The position numbers were made by a program, and so were the translations under genes. From Clostridiales bacterium (lineage in GTDB: Bacteria > Bacillota > Sulfobacillia > RBS10-35): DNA of 38,875 nt. The notes under the pieces are model-generated. The model saw only the letters and a list, made by a program, of their open reading frames with translations. It was not told the DNA's origin and made no database searches. Below, in pieces: positions 1 to 6,780 of this stretch (position 1 is its first letter; each line of letters starts with the position of its first letter). Location: positions 1 through 38,875 of the forward strand of contig JAHHQG010000028.1 in NCBI GenBank assembly GCA_018729555.1. Reading direction: 5' to 3'.

Positions 1-34
1 CCCCGGAAACCGGCGTGCGGGAAGGAAGAACGAG

Positions 35-75
35 CAAAAAAGAGGGCACCCCGTTGTGGAAACGGGGGCCCTCTT
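35..75 (-). terminator. Rho-independent terminator
   Basis: An inverted repeat (AGAGGGC at 41-47 against GCCCTCT at 68-74, with an inner C/G-rich stem) is followed on the minus strand by six T residues (positions 40-35). It ends the leftmost minus-strand transcript. Confidence 0.8.
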
Positions 76-85
76 AACTACTCGA

Positions 86-319
86 CTACTTCTTGACTAC
101 TTCCGGCTGGACTATTTCCAGCCGGAAGAAGCCCTCCTCGTCCAAGCGCAGGCGGCACACGCCGCTCCGCACCAGGAAGTGGGCTATCGTCTCGGCTACC
201 ACGGGGTCCTCTTGAACCCCGTGGAGCATTAACTCATACAACAGGTCCGCCAACAGGTCCGACTTCAACGCCCGGCGGAGTTCCGCCGGGCAGAAAGACA
301 CAAAATCAACCACGGCCAT
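86..319 (-). CDS. Small acidic hypothetical protein
   Basis: Encodes about 77 residues beginning MAVVDFVSFCPAELRRAL. I do not recognise the family. The sequence is mostly helical and acidic, with no membrane segment or metal motif. The ATG at 319 lies inside the end of the upstream gene, a 14-bp overlap that suggests translational coupling; an in-frame GTG lies one codon upstream and a much longer start at 409 would overlap the upstream gene by over 100 bp. A strong terminator follows, so the pair 306-560/86-319 is a complete two-gene transcript. Function unknown. Confidence 0.6.
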   Translation of the reverse strand: MAVVDFVSFCPAELRRALKSDLLADLLYELMLHGVQEDPVVAETIAHFLVRSGVCRLRLDEEGFFRLEIVQPEVVKK

Positions 320-560
320 CACCCGCCGGGCGGTCTCGCCGGACCAGCCAGACCTCCCACCCTGCCCCCTCGGGGTCGCCCGGCGGGGTATAGTAAACCC
401 ACCGGACAAGACCCTTCTTCTCCAGGAACCCGATGGCGGCCTGCGCCGCCTTAGGGTTCCAGGATTGGATCATACCCCACAACGATTTGATTTGGCTACG
501 GGCCAAACCCGTAGCCAGGGCCGCCTCCACGAATTCTTCCTTCGAGAATTGAATCCACAT
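306..560 (-). CDS. Small winged-helix-like hypothetical protein
   Basis: Encodes about 84 residues starting MWIQFSKEEFVEAALATGL. The start was chosen because the minus strand reads AAAAGGAGG followed by nine bases and ATG at 560; the longer open frame upstream has no ribosome site and runs through a leader hairpin. The alternating short helices followed by GLVRWVYY and WEVWLVRRD resemble a small winged-helix fold (helix-turn-helix then beta wing), but this is inference. First gene of a two-gene transcript whose promoter and 5' hairpin are at 579-620. Confidence 0.65.
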   Translation of the reverse strand: MWIQFSKEEFVEAALATGLARSQIKSLWGMIQSWNPKAAQAAIGFLEKKGLVRWVYYTPPGDPEGAGWEVWLVRRDRPAGDGRG

Positions 561-578
561 GATGTTTATCCTCCTTTT

Positions 579-620
579 CCCCCGTACATACGGGGGTGTT
601 TTTTCTGCACCATCACTATA
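579..620 (-). promoter_or_regulatory. Promoter and 5' hairpin leader
   Basis: On the minus strand a -10 like TATAGT (620-615, within GCGTATAGTG) is followed about 20 bases later by an 8-bp stem (CCCCCGTA at 596-589 on that strand against TACGGGGG) and then directly by AAAAGGAGG. The same order is seen upstream of the genes at 3223, 3647 and 31446. Confidence 0.6.
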
Positions 621-683
621 CGCTTTTTCTTCACCCCGATCCTCAAAGTCCACCCAAGGGCCTAAACGCTTCCCTGCCGTGGA

Positions 684-716
684 AAACCAAAACACCCGGG
701 GGGACGCCCGGGTGTC
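684..716 (-). terminator. Rho-independent terminator
   Basis: Inverted repeat ACACCCGGG / CCCGGGTGT (692-715), followed on the minus strand by TTTTGGTTTT. It ends the HNH-repeat gene transcript (768-1367). The 150 bases between it and the gene at 306-560 hold only the promoter and leader of that gene. Confidence 0.75.
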
Positions 717-767
717 TTTCGAAAAAAGGGCGGGGGGTGGCGGACGCTGGCTAGCGCTTGGGTTCCA

Positions 768-1367
768 TCAACCTTCTTCCCTCTTCTCCTTCGGGAAGGC
801 CGCCTCCAGGGCCTTTCGCCACGATCCGAAATATTCCCGGATGGTCGGGGGCGACGGGATCCTCGGATCTTCCCGGCGAAGGGCCATCACGTCGGCGTAG
901 CGGGCGTTGGGACCGATCCTCCGCAAAACCGCCAGAAGCTCTTCCTCCGTATAAGCCCGGCGCTTGGGACCTCTCGGGGAAAAACCGGCCCGGCGCACCG
1001 CCTCCTGGTAGGAACCGAAGTACCACTTCAGTTCCTGCACCTCCGGTTCCCAGGGGAGCCGCTCCCTTTCATACGCCGCCACTCCCGGCGGGCGGCCCAG
1101 TTCCTTTGCGATGCGCCTGATGGCCGAAAGGGCCTTCTCCTCCAGGGCATCGCCAAAGACGGCGCGGGCAAAGGCCCGGCGGAAGCGGAACCTTTCGTAA
1201 ACGGCGTCGGGAGCGAACCGCTTCATCAGCGTGACCGGATGCACGTTCGTCCGGCGCGCCCACTCCAGCCGCGTCGGAAACCTTCCCAGCTCCCGGAAGA
1301 CGTCCCGCGCCAACTCCGCGAGCTCTTCCCGCGTGTGCCGCCGCCCGGGCCGATGAATAATCTTCAA
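768..1367 (-). CDS. Homing endonuclease-associated repeat protein
   Basis: Encodes 199 residues made almost entirely of three copies of a roughly 50-residue unit (about 12-64, 79-131, 138-191). Each unit has a helix, a conserved ELGR.P or IGPNARY segment, then a FGSW/FGSYQEA..RAGF ending. This matches the homing endonuclease-associated repeat family, whose units are helical DNA-binding modules often found beside HNH or Vsr-like nucleases. No nuclease motif is present, so this copy is probably a stand-alone DNA-binding protein, perhaps a regulator. Start is TTG at 1367 behind GAGGAGAG; the 7-bp inverted repeat at 1389-1409 sits just upstream and is shared with the divergent gene. Confidence 0.75.
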   Translation of the reverse strand: MKIIHRPGRRHTREELAELARDVFRELGRFPTRLEWARRTNVHPVTLMKRFAPDAVYERFRFRRAFARAVFGDALEEKALSAIRRIAKELGRPPGVAAYERERLPWEPEVQELKWYFGSYQEAVRRAGFSPRGPKRRAYTEEELLAVLRRIGPNARYADVMALRREDPRIPSPPTIREYFGSWRKALEAAFPKEKREEG

Positions 1368-1388
1368 GCAACATCTCTCCTCTTTCTG

Positions 1389-1409
1389 CTATCCTTTAAA
1401 CCAGGATAG
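1389..1409. promoter_or_regulatory. Inverted repeat between divergent genes
   Basis: CTATCCT at 1389-1395 and AGGATAG at 1403-1409 form a 7-bp inverted repeat with a 7-base spacer, directly between the SD of the minus-strand HNH-repeat gene and the plus-strand membrane protein gene. It could be an operator or a 5' hairpin in either transcript. It overlaps a -10-like TATCCT. Confidence 0.4.
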
Positions 1410-1445
1410 GAGGCGATCCGTACGCTCGTCAAGGGAGCAGCCGTC

Positions 1446-1841
1446 TTGGGTTTCACCCTCGCCGGGGTCGCGGCCTTCCGGTACCCCCGGCAGGCCCAGC
1501 GCCTGGCCTTTCCCCTTCTCCTGGCGGTTCTCCTCCTTGCCTACTTCCAGGGCGGCTTCCCCCTTCTTGAGCTGGCCCTCCGCCGCTTCCTCATCCTGTG
1601 GGCCCTCGGTTGGGCCGTCAACCTCCTTTTCGCGGCGTTTTGGGGAGCGCCCCGGACCAAGGCGGAAAACAGCGAGTGGGCCGGGGTTCTCGGAGCCGCC
1701 TTATCCCCGGGAGACGCCGCCGCCGCTTTCTTCCTCGCCCTCGCGGCAACCGTTTTCCTCGCCGCCGTTTTTCGGCCCGGACAGCCCCCGCCTTTCGCGC
1801 CCTTTCTCCTCCTCGGCGCGGGAGCTGCCCTCGCCTTTTAA
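1446..1841 (+). CDS. Hydrophobic integral membrane protein
   Basis: Encodes 131 residues, with about four membrane segments (near residues 18-36, 42-62, 88-108 and 115-131). No recognised family. It lies 19 bases upstream of the prepilin peptidase gene, so the two are probably one operon, and a role in pilus processing or assembly is possible from context only. The start used is TTG at 1446, eight bases after AGGGAG. A better SD (AGGAGG at 1408-1413) is followed by no normal start codon in frame at a suitable distance, so the true N-terminus is uncertain. Confidence 0.5.
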   Translation: MGFTLAGVAAFRYPRQAQRLAFPLLLAVLLLAYFQGGFPLLELALRRFLILWALGWAVNLLFAAFWGAPRTKAENSEWAGVLGAALSPGDAAAAFFLALAATVFLAAVFRPGQPPPFAPFLLLGAGAALAF

Positions 1842-1860
1842 AAAACGGGGAGGTGACCCG

Positions 1861-2295
1861 TTGGTCGTCCATGTCCTTCTCGGCCTTCTCCTCCTTCTTT
1901 GCGCCATCCAGGACCTTTTGACCCGCACCGTCTACCGCGAACCCATCCTGCTGGGGGCCCTTCTCTTTTTCCTCCTGAACGCCCTCCACCTTGGACCTGT
2001 CGGACCTGCCGAAAGCTTCCTCGGGGCCCTTCTTTGCGGGGCGCTCCTCGCAGGCGTCCGGTGGCTGGGGCGTCTCCTCACCGGCTACCCCGACGCCTTC
2101 GGCAAGGGGGACGTGCTCCTCGGCATCGCCCTCGGGGCCGCGACGGGACCCGTCAAGGGGCTTTTCATCCTCGTCGGCGCTTTCATCCTCGCGGGCCTCT
2201 GGGGACTCCTTCTCCTCCTCAAGGGAAACGGCGCCCGGGCTACCATGCCCTGGGCTCCCTTTCTTTTCCTCGCGTTTCTTCTTCTGGCGGGTTGA
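1861..2295 (+). CDS. Type IV/Tad prepilin peptidase (A24 family)
   Basis: Encodes 144 residues, the short form of the A24 aspartic prepilin peptidases (TadV/CpaA type, which lack the N-methylation domain). The two catalytic aspartates are visible: IQDLLTRTVYREP near residue 20 and the GKGDVLLG motif (GxGD) near residue 82. Several hydrophobic segments and a final MPWAPFLFLAFLLL helix fit the family. It should cleave the leader of the Flp pilin and TadE encoded at 36826 and 37126. Start is TTG at 1861 after GGGGAGG with seven spacer bases. It is about 30 kb from the Tad operon in the linear window but would be close to it on a circle. Confidence 0.85.
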   Translation: MVVHVLLGLLLLLCAIQDLLTRTVYREPILLGALLFFLLNALHLGPVGPAESFLGALLCGALLAGVRWLGRLLTGYPDAFGKGDVLLGIALGAATGPVKGLFILVGAFILAGLWGLLLLLKGNGARATMPWAPFLFLAFLLLAG

Positions 2296-2319
2296 CCACC
2301 CGGCGGGGCGGACAAGGCT

Positions 2320-2913
2320 TCACCCAGATCGCCGCCCGGACATCGCCATCGGCGGCGGGGCGCCGTCACCCCGGGCCGCCGGGTTTTCCCACCCCTCCAG
2401 GTACTTCTCCCGGTCCCACCGGGACCCGTAAACCAGCGCTAAAAGCTGGAACCGGTTCTTTACCCCGAGCTCGAAAAAGATTTCCGTGAGGTGATTCTTC
2501 ACCGTTTTCTCGGCAACAAAGATGCGCTTCGATATGGTCTTCGGGTCCATCCCCATCAGGGTGAGACGCAAAATCGCACGGCGGGGCTCCGACCAGCGGG
2601 CCACCCGCCAGCGGATCCAGTCGCGGCGCCGGGGAGCGAAAAAACCGCCGCGCGCCGCCGTCAGAAGGGCTTGGTGCATCTCGTCCCATGAACAGTCGAA
2701 ACCCAGGCAGGCGCCAATCCTCTCGTTTTCCGGCCACACCAGCGGATCCTCGGCCACCAGCACTACCGGAAGATCTCCTTCCAAAGCTTCCTTCAAGTGC
2801 TCTTCATCGCATACCCGCACACGGGGCGGGCCAGGCGGAGCGGCCCGCAAAAGCGCCTCCCGGATAAGGCTTTCCTTCATCCGGACCTCGTAGGGAACCG
2901 GGAAAACCTTCAC
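2320..2913 (-). CDS. LuxR-type helix-turn-helix regulator
   Basis: Encodes 197 residues. Residues about 109-163 form a LuxR/GerE-type DNA-binding domain: RRAILRLTLMGMDPKTISKR followed by VAEKTVKNHLTEIFFELGV, the usual four-helix pattern. The N-terminal 100 residues have receiver-like length (VVLVAEDPLVWP) but no convincing phospho-acceptor set, so it may be a degenerate receiver. GTG start at 2913 overlaps the stop of the AbrB gene (GTGA), so the two are co-transcribed. It faces the prepilin peptidase gene tail to tail, and a role in pilus or plasmid gene control is inference. Confidence 0.8.
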   Translation of the reverse strand: MKVFPVPYEVRMKESLIREALLRAAPPGPPRVRVCDEEHLKEALEGDLPVVLVAEDPLVWPENERIGACLGFDCSWDEMHQALLTAARGGFFAPRRRDWIRWRVARWSEPRRAILRLTLMGMDPKTISKRIFVAEKTVKNHLTEIFFELGVKNRFQLLALVYGSRWDREKYLEGWENPAARGDGAPPPMAMSGRRSG

Positions 2914-3098
2914 GAGTCCTCTTCCCCTTCCCGAAGAGCCCGGATGAGAAACGCGCGACGGCCATTTTCCTCTTCGACGAGAAAGATCTCGACAACCCCG
3001 TCGCGACCTTTAAGGCCCAGTTCCCGGCGGAACATGGTGGGCACCACCAGCCGTCCAAACCCGTCCAGGCGCACCCGCACACCGACAACCTTCGCCAT
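2910..3098 (-). CDS. AbrB/SpoVT-type transition regulator
   Basis: Encodes 62 residues starting MAKVVGVRVRLDGFGRLVVP. The LDGFGRLVVPTMFRRELGLK stretch is the swapped-hairpin AbrB/MazE/SpoVT DNA-binding motif, and the rest is a short acidic tail. Such proteins bind as dimers to AT-rich promoters; alone they may also be antitoxins, but no toxin gene follows. The ATG at 3098 was chosen because AAGGGG lies eight bases upstream and the protein then begins directly with the AbrB fold; 18 bases upstream another ATG gives a 6-residue extension. First gene of an operon with the LuxR-type regulator. Confidence 0.8.
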   Translation of the reverse strand: MAKVVGVRVRLDGFGRLVVPTMFRRELGLKGRDGVVEIFLVEEENGRRAFLIRALREGEEDS

Positions 3099-3143
3099 GG
3101 GAAACACCCCTTCCATCGCCGTCAAAATACCTTTTTCCTTCCC

Positions 3144-3217
3144 TTGACGGATCTTCCGCCGGGTTTTGGTATTGTTTAACCACAAGAAACCCCCCCGACC
3201 GGGGGAAAAGGAGGTAG
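3144..3217 (+). promoter_or_regulatory. Promoter with 5' hairpin and strong SD
   Basis: TTGACG at 3144-3149 and an extended -10 (TGG TATTGT, 3171-3176) are followed by a C5/G5 stem-loop at about 3191-3205 and then AAAAGGAGG at 3206-3214. The predicted transcript would begin about 8-10 bases before the hairpin. The 125 bases between the two divergent genes (AbrB and 3223) hold this promoter. Confidence 0.6.
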
Positions 3218-3222
3218 TTCCA

Positions 3223-3510
3223 ATGGAATGGACGGTTATCCAGGTCGTGAAGGGGCTCATCGAAACACCCGAACCCGATGACCCCGGCTACGAGCAGTAT
3301 CTTCTGGACATGGCGGCCGCCCTCAGGGCGGGCGCCCAAAAAGCCGCCGAGATGCTGGAAGAGGAAGTGATGTTTCTTCGTTTCTTGCGGGGGGATTGCC
3401 CTCGCTGCGGGGCAAAGCTGGAAGGCATCCTGGGATGGGCTCGGGAATGGAGAAAAATCATCGGCTACGAATGTCCTTCCTGCGGCGTCCGGTACGCCCG
3501 GAAGGCATGA
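3223..3510 (+). CDS. Zinc-ribbon hypothetical protein
   Basis: Encodes 95 residues with a helical N-terminal part (MEWTVIQVVKGL, then a long helix around DMAAALRAGAQKAAEMLEEEV) and a C-terminal zinc ribbon: CPRCG near residue 62 and CPSCG near residue 87, four cysteines that should bind one zinc. Such small proteins usually bind nucleic acid or protein; the specific role is unknown. The ATG at 3223 was chosen over an upstream in-frame GTG because GGAGG lies eight bases before it. A strong terminator follows, so it is a single-gene transcript. Confidence 0.75.
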   Translation: MEWTVIQVVKGLIETPEPDDPGYEQYLLDMAAALRAGAQKAAEMLEEEVMFLRFLRGDCPRCGAKLEGILGWAREWRKIIGYECPSCGVRYARKA

Positions 3511-3522
3511 AGCTACTTCTTT

Positions 3523-3560
3523 CCCCCGCGCCTTCGTGTGCGGGGGGGTCTTTTCTTTTC
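3523..3560 (+). terminator. Rho-independent terminator
   Basis: CCCCCGC (3523-3529) pairs with GCGGGGG (3540-3546), followed by TCTTTTCTTTT. Confidence 0.85.
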
Positions 3561-3587
3561 CTGACCTTTGCCGGTGGACCTTGCAAT

Positions 3588-3640
3588 AAGCGTATTGTGA
3601 CTTTGCAAAAAAGGCCCCCCGGTAAGGGGGGGAAGGAGGA
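3588..3640 (+). promoter_or_regulatory. Promoter with 5' hairpin and strong SD
   Basis: A -10 like TATTGT (3593-3598, in GCGTATTGTG) is followed by C6 (3615-3620), loop GGTAA and G6 (3626-3631), then AAGGAGG and ATG at 3647. Same order and spacing as at 3144-3217. Confidence 0.55.
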
Positions 3641-3646
3641 AGTTAA

Positions 3647-4144
3647 ATGAGGACGGTTGTCGGACGAAGGCTCAAAGGCAGCCATCGTGGTTCTTTCACG
3701 GTAGCCCGAAAGGGCACCGTGAGGGAAAACCAATTCTCGGTTTGGGCCCGGGCTCTCTTTCTTTCAGAGGGGCCCAAGGCCCTCTACGCCAGGGGCCCCT
3801 GGCGGGCTCGGGAATTCGTTGGCATGCTGGTAGATCTCCTCGCCGGGGGAGCCGGTAGCGGCCTCCTGGTGAGGCGCTCCGTACCGCAACTCTTGGCAGG
3901 AATTCGACTCCGGAAGGAGGTCAGCGTAGACCTCCTTATGGGGTCGGTCCGCAGATCGGTCAGGCGGGGCATGGACCCCGTCGTGGCCGCCGTCTATTGG
4001 AGGGTCGACCCGGCTCTTGTCCGCCTTGTGGCGGACGTCCGGGTCGAGCGGCGTGTTCTTCCCGTCCCCGAAGAAGGGCAGCTTTCCCTCTTTGGGGAGC
4101 GGGAGGAGATCGAGGCACGCCTCCGCCGCTATTGTCGGCGGTAA
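3647..4144 (+). CDS. Basic hypothetical protein with clamp-binding-like motif
   Basis: Encodes 165 residues, Arg/Val-rich and strongly basic, of no family I recognise. Near the C-terminus (about residues 144-148) is QLSLF, which matches the bacterial sliding-clamp (DnaN) binding pentapeptide QL(S/D)LF. The motif sits in a likely disordered acidic segment (VPEEGQLSLFGEREE), where clamp-binding motifs usually lie. This suggests a protein that acts at replication forks or DNA repair sites, but the pentapeptide could be coincidental. SD AAGGAGG precedes the ATG by seven bases. Followed by its own terminator. Confidence 0.65.
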   Translation: MRTVVGRRLKGSHRGSFTVARKGTVRENQFSVWARALFLSEGPKALYARGPWRAREFVGMLVDLLAGGAGSGLLVRRSVPQLLAGIRLRKEVSVDLLMGSVRRSVRRGMDPVVAAVYWRVDPALVRLVADVRVERRVLPVPEEGQLSLFGEREEIEARLRRYCRR

Positions 4145-4151
4145 GGCGCAA

Positions 4152-4190
4152 GCGGGACCCCGGTTCCATACCGGGGTTCCCGCTTTTCTT
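4152..4190 (+). terminator. Rho-independent terminator
   Basis: GCGGG plus CCCCGG (4152-4163) pairs with CCGGGG plus CCCGC (4171-4183), followed by TTTTCTTT. Confidence 0.85.
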
Positions 4191-4202
4191 TCGCTTCCTA
4201 TT

Positions 4203-4230
4203 CGTGGTATCCTTTTACCAAGGAGGCGGG
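4203..4230 (+). promoter_or_regulatory. Extended -10 promoter
   Basis: TGGTATCCTTTT at about 4205-4216 resembles the TGGTATTCTTT elements at 13578, 14395 and 16536. AAGGAGG follows at 4220-4226. Confidence 0.5.
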
Positions 4231-4234
4231 ATGC

Positions 4235-4552
4235 ATGGACCCTCTTCTCACCGATCCCCGGAGCCGTGACCTTACGGAGGACAGCGACCTCTGGGTCATC
4301 CTCCTCTCCCGCTGCGCCGACCTGAAGCTCCGCATCTCCCTCCACGCTTTCAGGGCGGCGGGGACCATCATCACCTGGAAAAACGAACGCTGGGTCATGG
4401 AACCCCTCGTCGATCCCCAGCGGGGATGGGGAAGCTACGAGGAATACCGGCGGCTTCGCGAGCGGTTTCTCGTTCCAAAACGGCCGGAACTCATCGCCCT
4501 TTTGGCGTCGCTTCCGAAACCCTGGGAACGAAGGAAGGCCACAGGCTCATGA
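4235..4552 (+). CDS. Hypothetical protein
   Basis: Encodes 105 residues, starting MDPLLTDPRSRDLTEDSDLW. No recognised family, no membrane segment or signal peptide. The central LKLRISLHAFRAAGTIITWKNERWVM segment looks like an alpha-beta unit. SD AAGGAGG lies eight bases before ATG. Its stop overlaps the start of the next gene (ATGA), so the two are translationally coupled and probably act together. Function unknown. Confidence 0.65.
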   Translation: MDPLLTDPRSRDLTEDSDLWVILLSRCADLKLRISLHAFRAAGTIITWKNERWVMEPLVDPQRGWGSYEEYRRLRERFLVPKRPELIALLASLPKPWERRKATGS

Positions 4553-4926
4553 TCCACGCCTACTTCGTCCCTCTCCCCCCTCTTTCCCCCGAAGAGGAAG
4601 AACGGGTCCAAAATACGGAAATCACTCAGGCGGACCGCATGGCCGCCGAAGGCCTCACCATCGCCATCAACCTGGCGGGGGACCTCTTCGTCGCCTTCGC
4701 CAACCCGGCGGACGCCCTCGCCTTCGCCCACCACATGGCCGCGACCGGCCCCCTGGAAGGGGTCATCTTCCGCCACGGGGAAGACCTCACCCTTTCCGGA
4801 AACACGCTGGAACGGGCCACCCGGGAGGGCCTGGACCCGCTTTTTTTCATCCGGCCCGAGTATGTGGGGTTCATCATCCCCCACCGGGACGCCCTGGACC
4901 TCCTCGCCCGCCTTTCCTGGCCTTAA
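4549..4926 (+). CDS. Hypothetical protein, coupled to upstream gene
   Basis: Encodes 125 residues starting MIHAYFVPLPPLSPEEEERV. The ATG overlaps the TGA of the upstream gene. It is predicted to be a soluble alpha-beta protein with an acidic N-terminal part; no family recognised. Its TAA stop (4924-4926) shares the palindrome TTAA with the stop of the opposite-strand sigma factor gene, so the two genes meet exactly tail to tail. A longer upstream frame was rejected because it would lie inside the previous gene. Confidence 0.6.
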   Translation: MIHAYFVPLPPLSPEEEERVQNTEITQADRMAAEGLTIAINLAGDLFVAFANPADALAFAHHMAATGPLEGVIFRHGEDLTLSGNTLERATREGLDPLFFIRPEYVGFIIPHRDALDLLARLSWP

Positions 4927-5675
4927 AAACCCCAGCGGGAAGGATGGCGCAACTTCACGCGGATCTGGTTCAGCACCGCTTTCACCCAATAGGCGGGTTT
5001 TCCTAAGCGGCGGGCAATCTCCGAAATGGTTTCTCCCTGCAACCGAAGACGCAGGCACAGGCATTCCGCTTCGCTGAGACCGGCCATAAGGGCCTCGAGA
5101 TCAACCGCCGCCACCACGTCCTCCAAAGCCCGCTCGGCGGCGGGATCACCGGTGATGGCCTCGAAATCCGGCAGTTCCTCCGGGTCGGGAGACCAGTTCA
5201 GGCTCAGCGGATCATACACGTCGCGATAGTGCCGAAGCCAACGCCGGGAATCGTTTTCCCGGTCCATGATCTCTTCCACCGGCACTTCCCGGCCCTCCTC
5301 CGCAGTGGCCAGGGACGCCTTGCTGTGGAGCTTGCGGATCTCTTTCGCGGAAAGCGACGGGAAATAAACCACCCCGTTGTAACGATGGCCCGTGCTCATG
5401 ATCTGTTTCCGCATCCAGATGACGGCCACATGGGCAAAGGAACCGCCCCGCCGCTCATCAAAACGCCGGGCCGCCACCCACATCCCATATTCCGCCTCGC
5501 GTTCAAGATCCTCGGGGTCCGCTTTGGGAAACTTGGCCAGATACCGCCGCAACGTCTGATAAATCAGACCCTTGTTCTTCCGCAAAAGCGCCTCGAAATA
5601 CCGCTCGTCGCCCGTCCGCTGATACCAACGCACCAGCTCTTCGTTGGTCGCATCCTCCAGCCGCGCCGCTTCCAT
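4923..5675 (-). CDS. Sigma-70 family RNA polymerase sigma factor
   Basis: Encodes 250 residues. Region 2 is clear: the core-binding part around NKGLIYQTLRRYLAKFP and DPEDLEREAEYGMWVAARRF, then the -10 recognition part FAHVAVIWMRKQI (about residues 30-92). A region-3-like stretch follows (FPSLSAKEIRKLHSKASL), an acidic linker, and region 4 at the C-terminus with the helix-turn-helix ETISEIARRLGKPAYWVKAV (about 215-234), which should recognise the -35. No anti-sigma gene is adjacent. An element-borne sigma factor could drive the recurring TGGTATTCTTT promoters in this window, which is inference. ATG at 5675 with GGAGG six bases upstream. Confidence 0.9.
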   Translation of the reverse strand: MEAARLEDATNEELVRWYQRTGDERYFEALLRKNKGLIYQTLRRYLAKFPKADPEDLEREAEYGMWVAARRFDERRGGSFAHVAVIWMRKQIMSTGHRYNGVVYFPSLSAKEIRKLHSKASLATAEEGREVPVEEIMDRENDSRRWLRHYRDVYDPLSLNWSPDPEELPDFEAITGDPAAERALEDVVAAVDLEALMAGLSEAECLCLRLRLQGETISEIARRLGKPAYWVKAVLNQIRVKLRHPSRWGF

Positions 5676-5693
5676 AGGGACCCTCCTCCCCCC

Positions 5694-6263
5694 CTACACT
5701 TGGCGGGCCGACTCGTTAAGGCGAAGCAGCCCCGGAACCCAACGGCTGAAGCCTACCCAGGCGTCGGGCCGCACGCCGTCCAGTTCCTCCTGGCTCCACC
5801 AACGCAGAGGAGCACCTTCGGCCTCGGCGTCCCCGGGCACCTCCCAGACGGCCACCAGGGCGAGGCGATCCCGGTTCTCCGGCGTCCAGGGATCATGGAT
5901 CCAGGCGAGAAAACGCGGGACGCCCTCGAAAGGCCGCAAGCGCCACTCGTCCCGCACACGGCGCCCAAGCCACCGAAGGGCTTCCCCCAGACGCCGCTCG
6001 GCCGGGGGAACACCCTCCGCCATCTCGAAGGACTCCATCCCCAGAAGCCCCACGTGCCTTCTCCCATAATCCAGCACGGCCACCCTGCCGCCGCGCACCA
6101 CCATCAAACCCAGCCAAAGCGAAATCTCCTCTTCGGGATGAATGGTCGAAACGGGCAGCAACCGGCCCAGCGCCCAGCGGCTGAAGACGTCCGCGCCATC
6201 AAAGGGCCGCACCCCGCGCCAAAGATCCCCCCGGTAGCGTTTGAGGTCCAGCGAAAGGAACAC
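5694..6263 (-). CDS. Hypothetical protein upstream of the sigma factor
   Basis: Encodes 189 residues, Trp- and Arg-rich (for example RPFEGVPRFLAWIHDPW and WVGFSRWVPGLLRL). The layout (a central strand-rich segment SLWLGLMVVRGGRVAVLDYG, then an acidic helix and LALVAVWEVPGD) vaguely recalls Nudix-like folds seen in phage proteins, but no Nudix box is present, so no function is assigned. GTG at 6263 with GGGAGGG six bases upstream. Eighteen bases separate it from the downstream sigma factor gene, so the two are likely one operon. Confidence 0.6.
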   Translation of the reverse strand: MFLSLDLKRYRGDLWRGVRPFDGADVFSRWALGRLLPVSTIHPEEEISLWLGLMVVRGGRVAVLDYGRRHVGLLGMESFEMAEGVPPAERRLGEALRWLGRRVRDEWRLRPFEGVPRFLAWIHDPWTPENRDRLALVAVWEVPGDAEAEGAPLRWWSQEELDGVRPDAWVGFSRWVPGLLRLNESARQV

Positions 6264-6360
6264 GGCGTCCCTCCCTTATGAACGATGTTCGAAAAGATTT
6301 GAGCGGGTGTCAAGGGAGAAAGGGCAAAAAAGGGTATTTTTTCGTCGAAGGAGGATCGCC

Positions 6361-6780
6361 GTGAACATCCCCCGCGAACCCCTGGCGCGGGCCCTCACCG
6401 AGAACGACGAAGTCCTTTTCAACCGGGTGATCATCGCCCACAGCTTCTGGCAAAAACTCTTCGGCCTTCTCCCTTACCCGCCGCTCCAGCCCGGCGAAGC
6501 CATGCTCCTCCCCTACACCCGCCGGGTCCATACCTTTGGCATGCGCTTCCACATCGATGTGGGATACCTCGACAAAGAGGGGAGGCTTCTTTATGTCGAA
6601 ACCCTGCCGCCACAGCGGCTCGGATCCTTTCTCCGCGCGGCCGCCCATGTCCTTGAAGCCCCGAAAGGCTCCCTCGAAAACCTTCCTCCCCGCTCCCGGA
6701 TCCTCTTCGCCCCGCTTCAGGGAGAAACGACGCCGAGGGAGACGAAAAGCCAGACGGGAAGCGGTGTCGCCAGCAGGTAG
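6361..6780 (+). CDS. DUF192 family protein
   Basis: Encodes 139 residues. The segments FWQKLFGLLPYPPLQPGEAM, LLPYTRRVHTFGMRFHIDVG, YLDKEGRLLYVETLPPQRLG and AAHVLEAPKGSLE follow the DUF192 (COG1430) pattern: a small beta-rich domain with conserved H-T-FGM-R-F-ID. The biochemical role of the family is not established. Many family members are secreted, but this one lacks a signal peptide. GTG at 6361 was chosen because AAGGAGG lies six bases upstream; the longer frame from 6241 overlaps the opposite gene. Its 3' end overlaps the lipoprotein gene on the other strand by 64 bp. Confidence 0.8.
   Translation: MNIPREPLARALTENDEVLFNRVIIAHSFWQKLFGLLPYPPLQPGEAMLLPYTRRVHTFGMRFHIDVGYLDKEGRLLYVETLPPQRLGSFLRAAAHVLEAPKGSLENLPPRSRILFAPLQGETTPRETKSQTGSGVASR

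Noticed and set aside
5229-6281. 350-codon plus-strand ORF opposite the sigma factor operon
   Set aside because: It is the antisense shadow of two real minus-strand genes, His/Pro-rich and without SD.
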